Shown here piece by piece: positions 29,600 through 40,200 of a stretch of DNA of 64,000 nt. This stretch comes from Pseudomonas gingeri (GTDB lineage: Bacteria > Pseudomonadota > Gammaproteobacteria > Pseudomonadales > Pseudomonadaceae), in the NCBI RefSeq assembly GCF_013386115.1, contig NZ_JACAOR010000005.1:226543-290542 (forward strand), given 5' to 3'. Made by a program: the position numbers and the translations under genes. Each line of letters starts with the position of its first letter. The stretch's first letter is position 1. A model generated the notes under the pieces. It had not been told where the DNA came from. It searched no databases and was given only the letters and a program-made list of their open reading frames with translations.

Positions 29600-32427
29600 C
29601 CGACTACAAAGCCACGCTTAACCTCCCGGACACCGCCTTCCCGATGAAGGCCGGCCTGCCACAGCGCGAACCGCAGATCCTGCAGCGCTGGGACAGCATT
29701 GGCCTGTACGGGAAGTTGCGCGAGATTGGCAAGGATCGTCCGAAGTTCGTTCTTCACGACGGTCCTCCATACGCCAACGGCACGATTCACATCGGTCATG
29801 CGTTGAACAAGATTCTCAAGGACATGATCATCCGTTCCAAGACCCTGGCCGGCTTCGATGCGCCGTATGTGCCGGGTTGGGACTGCCATGGCCTGCCGAT
29901 CGAACACAAGGTCGAAGTGACCCACGGCAAGAACCTGGGCGCGGACAAGACCCGCGAACTGTGCCGTGCCTACGCCACCGAGCAGATCGAAGGGCAGAAG
30001 TCCGAGTTCATCCGCCTGGGCGTGCTAGGCGACTTCGCCAACCCCTACAAGACCATGGACTTCAAGAACGAGGCCGGTGAAATCCGTGCCCTGGCCGAAA
30101 TCGTCAGGGGCGGTTTCGTGTTCAAGGGCCTCAAGCCGGTGAACTGGTGCTTCGATTGCGGCTCGGCGCTGGCCGAAGCCGAAGTCGAGTACCAGGACAA
30201 GAAGTCCTCGACCATCGACGTCGCGTTCCCGATTGCCGATGAGTCCAAGCTGGCCGCCGCGTTCGGCCTGTCGTCGCTGACCAAGCCGGCCTCGATCGTG
30301 ATCTGGACCACCACCCCGTGGACCATCCCGGCCAACCAGGCGCTGAACGTCCATCCGGAGTTCACCTACGCCCTGGTCGATGTCGGCGACAAGTTGCTGC
30401 TGCTGGCCGAGGAACTGGTGGAGTCCTGCCTGTCCCGCTACGGCCTGGAAGGTGCGGTGATCGCCACCGCCAAGGGCGAAGCTCTGGACCTGATCAACTT
30501 CCGCCACCCGTTCTACGATCGCCTGTCGCCGGTCTACCTGGCCGACTACGTCGAGCTGGGCGCCGGTACCGGCGTGGTTCACTCCGCCCCGGCCTACGGC
30601 GAGGACGACTTCAAGACCTGCAAGCACTACGGCATGGTCAATGACGACATCCTCACACCGGTACAGAGCAATGGCGTGTACGTCGACTCCCTGGAGTTCT
30701 TCGGCGGCCAGTTCATCTGGAAGGCCAACCCGAACATCGTCGACAAGCTCAGCGAAGTCGGTGCCCTGCTGCACACCGAGACCATCAGCCACAGCTACAT
30801 GCACTGCTGGCGCCACAAGACCCCGCTGATCTACCGCGCCACCGCGCAGTGGTTCATCGGCATGGACAAGGCGCCCGTGGCTGGCGATACCCTGCGCGAG
30901 CGGGCGCTCAAGGCCATCGAGGACACCCAGTTCGTGCCGGCCTGGGGCCAGGCCCGCCTGCACTCGATGATCGCCAACCGTCCCGACTGGTGCATCTCCC
31001 GCCAGCGCAACTGGGGCGTGCCGATTCCGTTCTTCCTCGACAAGGAAAGCGGTGAGCTGCACCCGCGTACCGTCGAGCTGATGGAGCAGGTGGCCCAGCG
31101 TGTCGAGAAAGAAGGCATCGAGGCCTGGTTCAAGCTGGATGCCGCCGAACTGCTGGGTGACGAAGCGCCGCGGTACGACAAGATCAGCGACACCCTCGAC
31201 GTCTGGTTCGACTCCGGCACCACCCACTGGCACGTGCTGCGTGGCTCGCACCCGGTAGGCCACGAGAGCGGCCCGCGCGCCGACCTGTACCTGGAAGGTT
31301 CGGACCAGCATCGCGGCTGGTTCCATTCTTCCCTGCTGACCGGTTGCGCCATCGACAACCATGCGCCGTATCGCGAACTGCTGACCCACGGTTTTACCGT
31401 CGACGAAGCCGGCCGCAAGATGTCCAAGTCCCTGGGCAACGTGATCGCGCCGCAGAAAGTCAACGACACCCTGGGCGCCGACATCATGCGCCTGTGGGTC
31501 GCCTCGACCGACTATTCGGGCGAAATGGCGGTGTCCGACCAGATCCTGCAGCGTAGCGCCGACGCCTACCGGCGTATCCGCAACACCGCGCGTTTCCTGC
31601 TCTCCAACCTGAGCGGCTTCAATCCGGCCACCGATATCCTGCCGGCGGACGAAATGCTCGCCCTGGATCGCTGGGCGGTGGACCGTGCACTGTTGCTGCA
31701 ACGCGAACTGGAACTGCACTACGGCGAGTACCGTTTCTGGAACGTCTACTCCAAGGTGCACAACTTCTGCGTGCAGGAACTGGGCGGTTTCTACCTCGAC
31801 ATCATCAAGGACCGCCAGTACACCACCGGGGCCAACAGCAAGGCGCGGCGCTCCTGCCAGACCGCACTGTTCCACATCTCCGAGGCGCTGGTGCGCTGGA
31901 TCGCGCCGATCCTGGCCTTCACCGCCGACGAGCTGTGGCAGTACCTGCCGGGCGAGCGCAACGAATCGGTGATGCTCAATACCTGGTACGAAGGCCTCAG
32001 CGAACTGCCGGAAGGCTTCGAGCTGGATCGCGCCTACTGGGAGCGGATCATGGCGGTCAAGGTCGCGGTCAACAAGGAAATGGAGAACCTGCGGGCAGCC
32101 AAGGCCATTGGCGGCAACCTGCAGGCGGAAGTCACCCTGTTCGCCGAAGAGGCACTGGTCACCGACCTGAACAAACTGAGCAACGAACTGCGCTTCGTGC
32201 TGATCACCTCCACCGCGACCGTGGCGCCTTTGGCGCTGGCGCCGGCGGATGCCGTGGTCACCGAGGTGCCGGGCCTGAAGCTCAAGGTGGTCAAGTCCGG
32301 CCACGCCAAGTGTGCCCGTTGCTGGCACTGCCGCGAGGATGTCGGGGTGAACCCGGAACATCCGGAAATCTGCGGTCGCTGCGTCGACAACATCAGCGGC
32401 GAAGGCGAGGTGCGTCACTATGCCTAA
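29596..32427 (+). CDS. ileS: Isoleucyl-tRNA synthetase
   Basis: A class I aminoacyl-tRNA synthetase that charges tRNA-Ile, with an editing domain against valine. The 943-residue product has HIGH in [22 protein letters not shown] in [11 protein letters not shown], and a C-terminal zinc ribbon (CARCWHC...CGRC). These mark it as the bacterial type, sensitive to mupirocin in principle; the resistance-type IleS2 usually differs. It overlaps both neighbours (ribF and lspA) by a few bases. Confidence 0.98.
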   Translation: MTDYKATLNLPDTAFPMKAGLPQREPQILQRWDSIGLYGKLREIGKDRPKFVLHDGPPYANGTIHIGHALNKILKDMIIRSKTLAGFDAPYVPGWDCHGLPIEHKVEVTHGKNLGADKTRELCRAYATEQIEGQKSEFIRLGVLGDFANPYKTMDFKNEAGEIRALAEIVRGGFVFKGLKPVNWCFDCGSALAEAEVEYQDKKSSTIDVAFPIADESKLAAAFGLSSLTKPASIVIWTTTPWTIPANQALNVHPEFTYALVDVGDKLLLLAEELVESCLSRYGLEGAVIATAKGEALDLINFRHPFYDRLSPVYLADYVELGAGTGVVHSAPAYGEDDFKTCKHYGMVNDDILTPVQSNGVYVDSLEFFGGQFIWKANPNIVDKLSEVGALLHTETISHSYMHCWRHKTPLIYRATAQWFIGMDKAPVAGDTLRERALKAIEDTQFVPAWGQARLHSMIANRPDWCISRQRNWGVPIPFFLDKESGELHPRTVELMEQVAQRVEKEGIEAWFKLDAAELLGDEAPRYDKISDTLDVWFDSGTTHWHVLRGSHPVGHESGPRADLYLEGSDQHRGWFHSSLLTGCAIDNHAPYRELLTHGFTVDEAGRKMSKSLGNVIAPQKVNDTLGADIMRLWVASTDYSGEMAVSDQILQRSADAYRRIRNTARFLLSNLSGFNPATDILPADEMLALDRWAVDRALLLQRELELHYGEYRFWNVYSKVHNFCVQELGGFYLDIIKDRQYTTGANSKARRSCQTALFHISEALVRWIAPILAFTADELWQYLPGERNESVMLNTWYEGLSELPEGFELDRAYWERIMAVKVAVNKEMENLRAAKAIGGNLQAEVTLFAEEALVTDLNKLSNELRFVLITSTATVAPLALAPADAVVTEVPGLKLKVVKSGHAKCARCWHCREDVGVNPEHPEICGRCVDNISGEGEVRHYA

Positions 32428-32935
32428 TGCCGGTGCCGGCCGTTTCGGCCGCCTGGGCTGGTTGTGGTTGAGCGTGCTGGTCCTGGTCATCGACCAGGTC
32501 AGCAAGCTCCACTTCGAAAGCTCGCTGACCATGTACCAGCAGATCGTGATCATTCCCGACTACTTCAGCTGGACCCTGGCCTATAACACCGGCGCGGCCT
32601 TCAGCTTCCTGGCTGACAGCTCCGGCTGGCAGCGCTGGCTGTTCGCCCTGATCGCGGTCGTGGTCAGTGCGGTGCTGGTGGTCTGGCTCAAGCGCCTGGG
32701 GCGCAACGAAACCTGGCTGGCCATCGCCCTGGCACTGGTGCTGGGTGGGGCGCTGGGCAACCTGTACGACCGCATCGCCCTGGGTCATGTGATCGACTTT
32801 ATCCTGGTGCACTGGCAGAACCGCTGGTACTTCCCGGCGTTCAACTTTGCCGACAGCGCCATTACGGTGGGCGCGGTGATGCTGGCGCTGGACATGTTCA
32901 AAAGCAAAAAGTCCGGAGAAACCGTTCATGACTGA
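32420..32935 (+). CDS. lspA: Lipoprotein signal peptidase (signal peptidase II)
   Basis: An inner-membrane aspartyl protease that cleaves prolipoproteins before the lipid-modified Cys. It is 171 residues with four hydrophobic segments. The two catalytic aspartates sit in [10 protein letters not shown] and [11 protein letters not shown]. The family motif NTGAAFSFL is present. The start overlaps the end of ileS and the stop overlaps the start of fkpB. Substrates in this window include BamD and the two lipoproteins at 9.6 and 16.4 kb. Confidence 0.97.
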   Translation: MPNAGAGRFGRLGWLWLSVLVLVIDQVSKLHFESSLTMYQQIVIIPDYFSWTLAYNTGAAFSFLADSSGWQRWLFALIAVVVSAVLVVWLKRLGRNETWLAIALALVLGGALGNLYDRIALGHVIDFILVHWQNRWYFPAFNFADSAITVGAVMLALDMFKSKKSGETVHD

Positions 32936-33380
32936 ACACGCAGTGGCTGAGCAACGGATCGGTCAGAACACCCAGGTCACCTTGCACTTCGCCTTGCACC
33001 TGGAAAATGGCGACACGGTCGACAGTACCTTCGACAAGACCCCGGCGACCTTCAAGGTTGGCGACGGCAGCTTGCTGCCGGGCTTCGAAGCGGCCTTGTT
33101 CGGCTTCAAGGCCGGTGACAAGCGCAGCCTGACCATCCCGGCGGAAAATGCCTTTGGCCAGCCCAACCCGCAGAATGTGCAGATCATCCCGCGTTCGCAG
33201 TTCCAGGGCATGGAGCTGTCGGAAGGCTTGCTGGTGATCTTCAACGATGCGGCCAATACCGAGCTGCCTGGTGTGGTCAAGGCCTTCGATGACGTCGAAG
33301 TGACCGTCGACTTCAACCATCCTCTGGCCGGCAAGACCCTGACCTTCGATGTGGAAATCTTCGAGGTCAAGGCGCTGTAG
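32928..33380 (+). CDS. fkpB: FKBP-type peptidyl-prolyl isomerase FkpB (SlpA type)
   Basis: A 150-residue cytosolic prolyl isomerase with an IF (insert-in-flap) domain. LHFALHLENGDTVDSTF, LLPGFEAALFGFKAGDKRSLTIPAENAFG and FNHPLAGKTLTFDVEI are typical. The ileS-lspA-fkpB-ispH order is conserved across gamma-proteobacteria. A half REP (TGTAGGAGCCGGCTGGCTGGCGAT) begins at its stop codon. Confidence 0.92.
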   Translation: MTEHAVAEQRIGQNTQVTLHFALHLENGDTVDSTFDKTPATFKVGDGSLLPGFEAALFGFKAGDKRSLTIPAENAFGQPNPQNVQIIPRSQFQGMELSEGLLVIFNDAANTELPGVVKAFDDVEVTVDFNHPLAGKTLTFDVEIFEVKAL

Positions 33381-33456
33381 GAGCCGGCTGGCTGGCGATA
33401 GACCGCGCAAGCGGTCAAACTGATCTGAAACCCGCGCGCAAGACACGAGGCACAGC

Positions 33457-34404
33457 ATGCAAATCAAACTCGCCAACCCCCGTGGCTTCTGCGCCGGCGT
33501 GGACCGGGCGATTGAAATCGTCAACCGGGCCCTGGAAGTCTTCGGACCGCCGATCTACGTGCGTCACGAAGTGGTGCACAACAAATTTGTCGTCGAAGAC
33601 CTGCGCGCCCGCGGCGCCATCTTTGTCGAGGAGCTGGACCAGGTGCCGGACGACGTCATCGTCATCTTCAGTGCCCACGGCGTTTCCCAGGCCGTGCGCA
33701 GCGAGGCGGCCGGTCGCGGGCTGAAGGTGTTCGATGCCACCTGTCCGCTGGTCACCAAGGTGCATATCGAAGTCGCGCGCTACAGTCGCGATGGTCGTGA
33801 ATGCATCCTGATCGGCCACGCCGGGCACCCGGAAGTGGAAGGCACCATGGGGCAATACGACGGCAGCAACGGTGGCGCCATCTACCTGGTGGAGGACGAG
33901 AAAGACGTCGCCGCCTTGCAGGTGCGCAATCCCGACAGGCTGGCCTTCGTGACCCAGACCACCTTGTCGATGGACGACACCAGCCGTGTCATCGACGCCC
34001 TGCGGTCTCGGTTCCCGGCCATTGGCGGGCCACGCAAGGATGACATCTGCTACGCCACGCAAAACCGCCAGGACGCGGTCAAGCAACTGGCGGACGAATG
34101 CGATGTGGTGCTGGTGGTCGGCAGCCCGAACAGCTCCAACTCCAACCGCCTGCGTGAGCTGGCCGAGCGCATGGCGACCCCGGCCTACCTGATCGACGGC
34201 GCCGAAGACATGCAACGCAGTTGGTTCGAGGGTGTCGAGCGCATCGGCATCACCGCCGGCGCCTCGGCACCGGAAGTACTGGTGCGCGGGGTGATCCAGC
34301 AGCTTCAGGCCTGGGGCGCCACCGGTGCCGATGAGCTGGCCGGTCGCGAGGAGAACATCACGTTCTCCATGCCTAAGGAACTACGCGTTCGCTCGTTGCT
34401 CTGA
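33457..34404 (+). CDS. ispH: 4-hydroxy-3-methylbut-2-enyl diphosphate reductase
   Basis: The last enzyme of the MEP pathway, reducing HMBPP to IPP and DMAPP with a 4Fe-4S cluster. The 315-residue product carries the cluster cysteines in [22 protein letters not shown] and [11 protein letters not shown], and [13 protein letters not shown]. Its 3' end overlaps the convergent fimT gene by 24 bases. The products feed the ubiquinone side chain made by IspB. Confidence 0.97.
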   Translation: MQIKLANPRGFCAGVDRAIEIVNRALEVFGPPIYVRHEVVHNKFVVEDLRARGAIFVEELDQVPDDVIVIFSAHGVSQAVRSEAAGRGLKVFDATCPLVTKVHIEVARYSRDGRECILIGHAGHPEVEGTMGQYDGSNGGAIYLVEDEKDVAALQVRNPDRLAFVTQTTLSMDDTSRVIDALRSRFPAIGGPRKDDICYATQNRQDAVKQLADECDVVLVVGSPNSSNSNRLRELAERMATPAYLIDGAEDMQRSWFEGVERIGITAGASAPEVLVRGVIQQLQAWGATGADELAGREENITFSMPKELRVRSLL

Positions 34405-34926
34405 GCCTGCAGTCTGACAGAGCGCCTCCGGGCGCTCTCGTGTATCGATCCGCGCTCTGCCGGTGGAGGCCAGTACCACCCGCAGGTGGCTGATGGCTTG
34501 CTCCCTCGCGCAGACATGCAGCGTGCCTCCCCTCGATGAGCCGTTCTCGTAGCGCAGTTCGCCCAGGCTGGTGAAGCGGATAAAGCTGCGCATGGTGGTA
34601 TTGCCCCTGATGGGGGTTCTGCCATCTCCGCGTCGCTCACTCAGGACCGGGTTGTCCGGGTCCTCATGGCCGTTTCCGTTCTGGTCGATCACGATCCTCC
34701 AGCCACGGCTCCAGTCGCCTTCCAGCGGGTGAATGATCACGCTTCGCTGGCGCAGGATCGCTTCGGTGCGGGCCGTGCGCAGGCCGGTGGCGAGTTCATC
34801 GGCCGAGACTCTTCGGTGCTGGGAGTCCATGAGGTCCCTGAACGACGGAAAGGCCAGATGGGCCAGTAGGGCGATCAGGGCCAGCCCGACCAGCAGTTCG
34901 ATCAGTGTGAAGCCTCGCGGTGACAT
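34381..34926 (-). CDS. fimT: FimT-type minor pseudopilin
   Basis: A 181-residue prepilin-like protein with a class III leader (MSPRG, then [17 protein letters not shown], Glu at +5) and a GspH/FimT-type globular domain. The C-terminal part has [23 protein letters not shown]...C, a GRxR motif between two cysteines. FimT orthologues with GRxR have been reported to bind DNA during natural transformation, so a role in DNA uptake is plausible. The ATG at 34926 has GGGAG nine bases upstream. Unlike what I recall for P. aeruginosa, the gene is divergent from fimU and tail-to-tail with ispH. Confidence 0.85.
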   Translation of the reverse strand: MSPRGFTLIELLVGLALIALLAHLAFPSFRDLMDSQHRRVSADELATGLRTARTEAILRQRSVIIHPLEGDWSRGWRIVIDQNGNGHEDPDNPVLSERRGDGRTPIRGNTTMRSFIRFTSLGELRYENGSSRGGTLHVCAREQAISHLRVVLASTGRARIDTRERPEALCQTAGSEQRANA

Positions 34927-34983
34927 ATCGGCCGACTCCCTGTTTATTTTGATGACAGTGCTTCCGTGCACTGGTCCATCCAA

Positions 34984-35034
34984 AACAACCGTATATCCTG
35001 TCGTCGGTTGTCTGGAGGACAGGGCTAGTTATAG
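34984..35034 (+). promoter_or_regulatory. Promoter of the fimU operon with an inverted repeat
   Basis: -35 TTGTCT (35007-35012) and -10 TATAGT (35029-35034) are 16 bases apart. An exact inverted repeat ACAACCG / CGGTTGT (34984-34990 and 35004-35010) overlaps the -35 and lies between fimT and fimU. It may be an operator for one or both genes. In P. aeruginosa this operon is under AlgR control; I cannot say whether this repeat is an AlgR site. Confidence 0.5.
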
Positions 35035-35064
35035 TCCAGAGCAGGCGGGGTGGGGAGTACGCAT

Positions 35065-35529
35065 ATGTTTCAACGTACCAGAGGTTTCACGCTGGTCGAG
35101 CTGATGGTCGCGGTGGCGGTGCTGGCGATTCTGGTCACGGTCGCGGCACCGGTGTTCACCAGCAGCATCCAGAAGACCCGAGCCGATTCCGAGGCCAGCG
35201 ACCTGATGCGCGCGTTGAATTATACCCGTCTCGAGGCGATCAACCGGGGGGTGAATGTGCGCATTGCGCCCACGGCGGTCGGAGGCTCCTGGACCCAGGA
35301 ACTGACCACTCGGCTGAGCCCAGCGGGGAACGTGCTGCGGGTGACTCCGGCCATGTCGACGGCGGCGACGGTGGCGAGCAATAACGTGGCGTTCATCGAG
35401 TTCAACAACCTCGGTGGGCTGGCCAGCCCGGCGGCCAATACCACCCTGACCTTTGTCGAGGGGGCCTACACCAATGCGGTCACCGTGTGCCTGACAGGGC
35501 GGATCGTCCTCAATGGAGTGTGCCAATGA
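35065..35529 (+). CDS. fimU: Minor pilin FimU-type
   Basis: A 154-residue prepilin with leader MFQRTRG followed by FTLVELMVAVAVLAILVTVAAP (Glu +5). It is a core minor pilin of the type IVa priming complex at the pilus tip. The C-terminal end (VCLTGRIVLNGVCQ) has a Cys pair and lacks the GRxR of the divergent FimT, which is why this one is named FimU. The stop overlaps the start of pilV. Confidence 0.85.
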   Translation: MFQRTRGFTLVELMVAVAVLAILVTVAAPVFTSSIQKTRADSEASDLMRALNYTRLEAINRGVNVRIAPTAVGGSWTQELTTRLSPAGNVLRVTPAMSTAATVASNNVAFIEFNNLGGLASPAANTTLTFVEGAYTNAVTVCLTGRIVLNGVCQ

Positions 35530-36002
35530 TGCGTAGCGATCAACGGGGCACAACCCTGGTGGAAGTGCTGGTGGCCATGCTGGTCATGGCGATCGGTCTG
35601 CTCGGTGCGGCGGCCTTGCAACTCAATGCCCTGAAGAGTACCGACAGCTCGACCATCGGCACCCAGGTCAGTTTCATCACCTACGACATACTGGATCGCA
35701 TTCGAGCCAACCCTTGTTCGAATTCCACGCTCAATCCCTGCGTCAATCCCGGGGCTGACTATCAGTTGGGAAGCCTTACGGCTCCCAGCAGCATTTCGAC
35801 GATACGGGACCAGGATCTGTCCGACTTCGTCACCAACCTGAACAATATCGCCGGTGCGGCGAACGTTACCGGCACCATCTCGGTCGCGTCCGGTGTCGTC
35901 ACTATCACGATCAACTGGAATGACGCACGCGCCGCGAACGCTGCCGCCACTTCGACCTTCTCCCTGGTCAGCCAGGTTTCAACCGTGTGGAACGGCCTAT
36001 GA
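35526..36002 (+). CDS. pilV: Minor pilin PilV
   Basis: A 158-residue prepilin with leader MMRSDQRG and then TTLVEVLVAMLVMAIGLLGAAALQ, the classic PilV/GspI-like N-terminus with Glu +5. The Cys pair in NPCSNSTLNPC could form a disulfide. It overlaps fimU and pilW by four bases each (ATGA-type), so the operon is translationally coupled. It is expected in the PilVWX-PilY1 priming complex. Confidence 0.9.
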   Translation: MMRSDQRGTTLVEVLVAMLVMAIGLLGAAALQLNALKSTDSSTIGTQVSFITYDILDRIRANPCSNSTLNPCVNPGADYQLGSLTAPSSISTIRDQDLSDFVTNLNNIAGAANVTGTISVASGVVTITINWNDARAANAAATSTFSLVSQVSTVWNGL

Positions 36003-36703
36003 AAAAGCTTTCCGGGGGATTCGGCCTGGTCGAGATCATGGTTGCGCTGGTGCTGGGCCTGGTGGTGGTCCTGGGCGTTACACAGATATTCGTCGCGGCC
36101 AAGAACACCTACACGAGCCAGACCGCCGCTGCCGGGATTCAGGAGGATGCTCGCTTCGTGCTGAGCAAGATCCAGCAGGAAGTCCGCATGGTGGGGATGT
36201 TCGGGTGTGTCGGCACCGTGGCGGACTCCAGTGACAACAGCGCCTTCACCGCGGCCTACAATGCGCCGATTACCTGGGACAACGCCAATCAGGCGCTGAC
36301 TCTGGTCACCGCGGACGTCGGCAATAACGGTACGGTGCCGGCCTGGACGATTCTCTCCGATTGCCTGGTGCAATCCACGGCCTATACCGGCGCCCGGGCG
36401 GCGGGCAGTGGGCAGATCGCCTTGCCGGTCAGGCAACTGGTCTACTCCTTCGCCAACAACCAACTCTATATCGGCCCGCTGAACAATCGCCAGCCACTGA
36501 TCAGCAATGTGCAGGCTTTTTCGGTGTCGTTCGGGATGGCCCGGACGGTGCTCGACAGCACGGCGTTCAGTTACTCCGCCAACCCCTCCAACGCAGCCCT
36601 GATTCGCAGTGTGCGCCTGACCCTGACGCTGAGGGACCCGACCAACAAGGTCAGCAATCGCACATTCAACGTCGTGGCGTCCGTGCGTAACCGGCTCAGA
36701 TAA
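35999..36703 (+). CDS. pilW: Minor pilin PilW
   Basis: A 234-residue prepilin with leader MKKLSGG, then FGLVEIMVALVLGLVVVLGVTQIF (Glu +5). It has the PilW-type EDARFVLSKIQQEVRMVGMFGC just after the helix. It is the largest pseudopilin of the operon, similar in role to GspJ. The gene is coupled to pilV upstream, and seven bases separate it from pilX. Confidence 0.9.
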   Translation: MKKLSGGFGLVEIMVALVLGLVVVLGVTQIFVAAKNTYTSQTAAAGIQEDARFVLSKIQQEVRMVGMFGCVGTVADSSDNSAFTAAYNAPITWDNANQALTLVTADVGNNGTVPAWTILSDCLVQSTAYTGARAAGSGQIALPVRQLVYSFANNQLYIGPLNNRQPLISNVQAFSVSFGMARTVLDSTAFSYSANPSNAALIRSVRLTLTLRDPTNKVSNRTFNVVASVRNRLR

Positions 36704-36710
36704 GGAGGGC

Positions 36711-37235
36711 ATGCATGTGAAGACTTTTGCCCGTGGGGCTCATCGATTCAATCCGCGATCCCAGCGCGGCATGGCATTGCTGGTCAGCCTGGTGTTTTTG
36801 CTGTTGCTGACGCTGATCGGTATTTCGTCGATGCAGAACGCCAACCTGCAGGAAAAGATGTCCGGCAGCGTCAAGGTGCGCAACGAGTCGTTCCAGTTTG
36901 CCGAGAGCGCGCTACGTGTGGGGGAAAGCATTGTGCAGGCGTCGACATACGATTTGGCGGTTTGCTCAAGCACCACGCGCTGTGCACCGCCCGCCGAGGC
37001 GACCAACAATGCCGTGGCGCTGACCGCGGGCGCCAATGCCACTTCGGGAGTCACCTGGGTGGCGGTCACCAATGGTTTCTATGGCATCCAGAAGCTGGGC
37101 ACCACCAAGGACCCGGTCAATGTGAACCAGGCGGGCATGGAAGACAGTCTTTCCTGGACCACCTACAGGATTACCGGCGTGGGTAATCAGGGTGCGTCGC
37201 GCACCGTGCTGGAGAGCATCTATGTCAAGAAGTAA
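36711..37235 (+). CDS. pilX: Minor pilin PilX
   Basis: A 174-residue protein with a long basic leader ending SQRG, followed by MALLVSLVFLLLLTLIGISSMQNA and QEKMSGSVKVRNESFQFAESALR, the PilX signature. The +5 position after the predicted cleavage is Val, not Glu, as in the GspK-like tip pseudopilins. The gene start at 36711 follows AAGGAGGGC. The stop overlaps the pilY1 start by 14 bases. Confidence 0.88.
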   Translation: MHVKTFARGAHRFNPRSQRGMALLVSLVFLLLLTLIGISSMQNANLQEKMSGSVKVRNESFQFAESALRVGESIVQASTYDLAVCSSTTRCAPPAEATNNAVALTAGANATSGVTWVAVTNGFYGIQKLGTTKDPVNVNQAGMEDSLSWTTYRITGVGNQGASRTVLESIYVKK

Positions 37236-40200
37236 GCGGTCGGGCAGCGGGCTTTCGCGACTCGCCAAACTGATAGGCGGGGGGCTTCTCGGGCTCTACC
37301 TCAGTGCTCCGGCCTATGCCTTCACGCCCTCTGACTCGCCCTTGTTGAGCGCCGGTTCGGTGACACCGAACGTGATGCTGCTGGTGGATAACTCGGGGAG
37401 TATGAACAACCTGATTCGTACGGCGGACTTCAATCAGGCGACGACGACTCCCCAGGTCTACAACTGCGCTTCGAATACCAGTTGCAGTACCAACATCAAT
37501 GGCCTGGTCACGCTCGATATGACCAATGAGAATCAGTTCATCAGTGATTTCAACCAGGGTGGCTGCAGCAGTGGCTACGATGGTTTCAGAATCGCTACCA
37601 GTGTCAGTAACAATGCGCCTACCAATGTTCTTTACTGCATCAAGTTCCCCGATCCCGTCGGTGGTGGCAATACCCGGATTTCCAACCGGTATGTGGCTTA
37701 TCTCATCGCCAGGATGATCACCGCCGGGCTGGTCAAAAAGGACTACTCCACCGACAGTACGATCCCCAATGACTATCGGATCAACGTCGCACGTAACGTG
37801 TCCTCGTCACTGGTCACCAGCAACCGCAACCTGCGTATCGGGCTGGCGACCTTCAATTCGCCTCGCAGCGGTGATAATGGTCCGGGCGGTAATATCGCCC
37901 GGGGGATCAGCGATCTGTCGCCGGTGAGCGGGTCGACCACCCAAGCCCAGGCGGACACCAACTACAACGCGCTGATTTCCTCTATCGGTGGTCTGTCGGC
38001 GGTTGCCAACACGCCATTGGCTGAAACGTATTACGAGATCACTCGCTATTTCCGTGGGATGGCGCCGTACTACAACTCGACACCGAGTACCTATACCAGC
38101 CCGATCCAGTACCGCTGCCAGAAGAACTACGGGGTGGTGATCACGGATGGCCTGCCGACCTATGACCGCACGTTCCCGAGCAACGACCCTCTGGGCGGCA
38201 GCAACCTGCCGAACTGGGACGGGATCAATAATGACGGCGACAACCTGAGTGGCGACGGCGAAGGCGACACGCTCTATCTGGACGATATCGCCAAGTTCGC
38301 CTATGACATCGACATGCGCTCCGCGGGTAACGATGCTGCCGGCAAGAGTTGGGACGCTGCGGACTTCCCGAAACAGAATATGTTTACCTACTCCGTGGGG
38401 TTTACGGCTGACAACCAGATGTTGGCCGATACCGCGCGGTATGGACACGGTAACTACTATCAGGCGACCGACAGTGCGGGGTTGAACGCGGCGCTGTCGG
38501 CGGCACTCAATGACATCACCTCCAAGGCGGGATCCGGCGGTGGTGGCGCAGCGAGTTCATCGAGCCTGCGCGCCAATACCTTGTTCTATACCTCGCAGTA
38601 CGACCCCACCGATTGGCGCGGCACCATCCGGGCCTTTGCGTTCAATACCGACGGATCGCTCAGTTCCACGGCCAACTGGACGAGCGACACGACCATCTCT
38701 CCCAGCGGCACGGCCACTCCAACTTTTCAGTCTTGGAATACCCTGACCAGCGCGGCTATCACTCTCGCCTATGGCAACTTCGCCCCGCTTCAGCAGGTCG
38801 CCCTGGGATTGAGCCTGCCCCTGGGCGTTACCGGCAACGATCTGGTGGAGTGGAGCAAGGGCACCAACAGGACCGGTCTGAAAACCCGCAGCGTGTACCT
38901 GGGGGACGTCGTCAACTCGCGACTGGTTTATGCGTCGCCGACCGATCGCACGGCATCGGACAGTCTTGGCGACACCACTTACACCACCTACCTGGACGGC
39001 AAGAGTACCGGGATGACGGCTCGCCTGGTGGTCAACGCCAACGATGGATTCTTCAACGTCATCGACCCGGTGGTTGGCAACCGCCTTTATGCCTACATGC
39101 CGTCGAGTGTGATCAACAACCTGCACTATGTCGCCGATCCGAACTACATCAATGGTACCAGCCACAAGTTCCTCAACGATGGCCAGATCACCGTGGCCGA
39201 TGCCAAGCTCAACAGCACTTGGAACACTGTCGCGGTAGGCGGTGTCGGTGCCGGTGGCAAGGCGTTCTTTGCGATCCGGCTCTACGGGGCGTCGACCTCC
39301 AACACCATCAGCGCCCTGTGGGAAATCAAGGCGCCGGATGTCGCCAATACGCTCAACGTCTTCAATGACCTGGGTTATGCCTATGCCAAGCCGGAAGTCG
39401 CACGCCTGGCCGATGGTCGCTGGGCGGCGTTCATCGGCAACGGCTACGGCAGTACCTCCGGTGTGGCGGCGTTGTATGTGGTGGACATGCGCGACGGTTC
39501 GCTGATCACCAAGATCACCGCCGACAACACCGGGAACAACGGCCTCAGCTCGGTGAAGCTGCGAGTCAATGCTCAAAGTGTCGTGCAGTATGCGTACGGC
39601 GGCGATCTGAAAGGGCAGATGTGGAAGTTCAACCTGACCGACTCCACACCTTCGAACTGGGGGATGGCATTTGGTGGCGCACCGCTGTTCACCGCTTCGG
39701 GTGGTTCGGCCCAGCCGATTACCGCGCAACCGGTCGTCGGCAACCTGCCCGGACAAGGCAAGCTGGTCTATTTCGGTACCGGCAAACTCAGTGAAACGGC
39801 GGACAAGACCACCACGGCACGCCAGGCGTTCTACGCCGTCCTGGATAATGACGGGACCAGCGCCAGCTATACCGAGAGCAATCTGGTGGCCCAGACGATC
39901 AATGCTCCCGCGACGGGAACGTCGTTTTTCACCTCCAGTCAGAATTCGGTCGATTACACGACCAAGAAAGGGTTCTACTTCTCCCTGGTTCTCAACAACA
40001 CCCTGACCGGGGAGCGGGTCATTTACCCGGCGCTCCTGACCTTTGGTCGATTGATCTTCACGACGGCCATCGTTGACACCAGCGACCCGTGTTCGAGCTC
40101 GGGATCGGGCCGACTGATGGATGTCGATGCGGTGACCGGGGCCATGCTGACGTACCCGGTGCTGGACTCCAACAACGATCGGCGAGTCAATGCCAGCGAC

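Noticed and set aside
30025..32553. An 842-residue minus-strand frame opposite ileS
   Set aside because: Antisense shadow of ileS; composition rich in Gln, Val and Gly without motifs.
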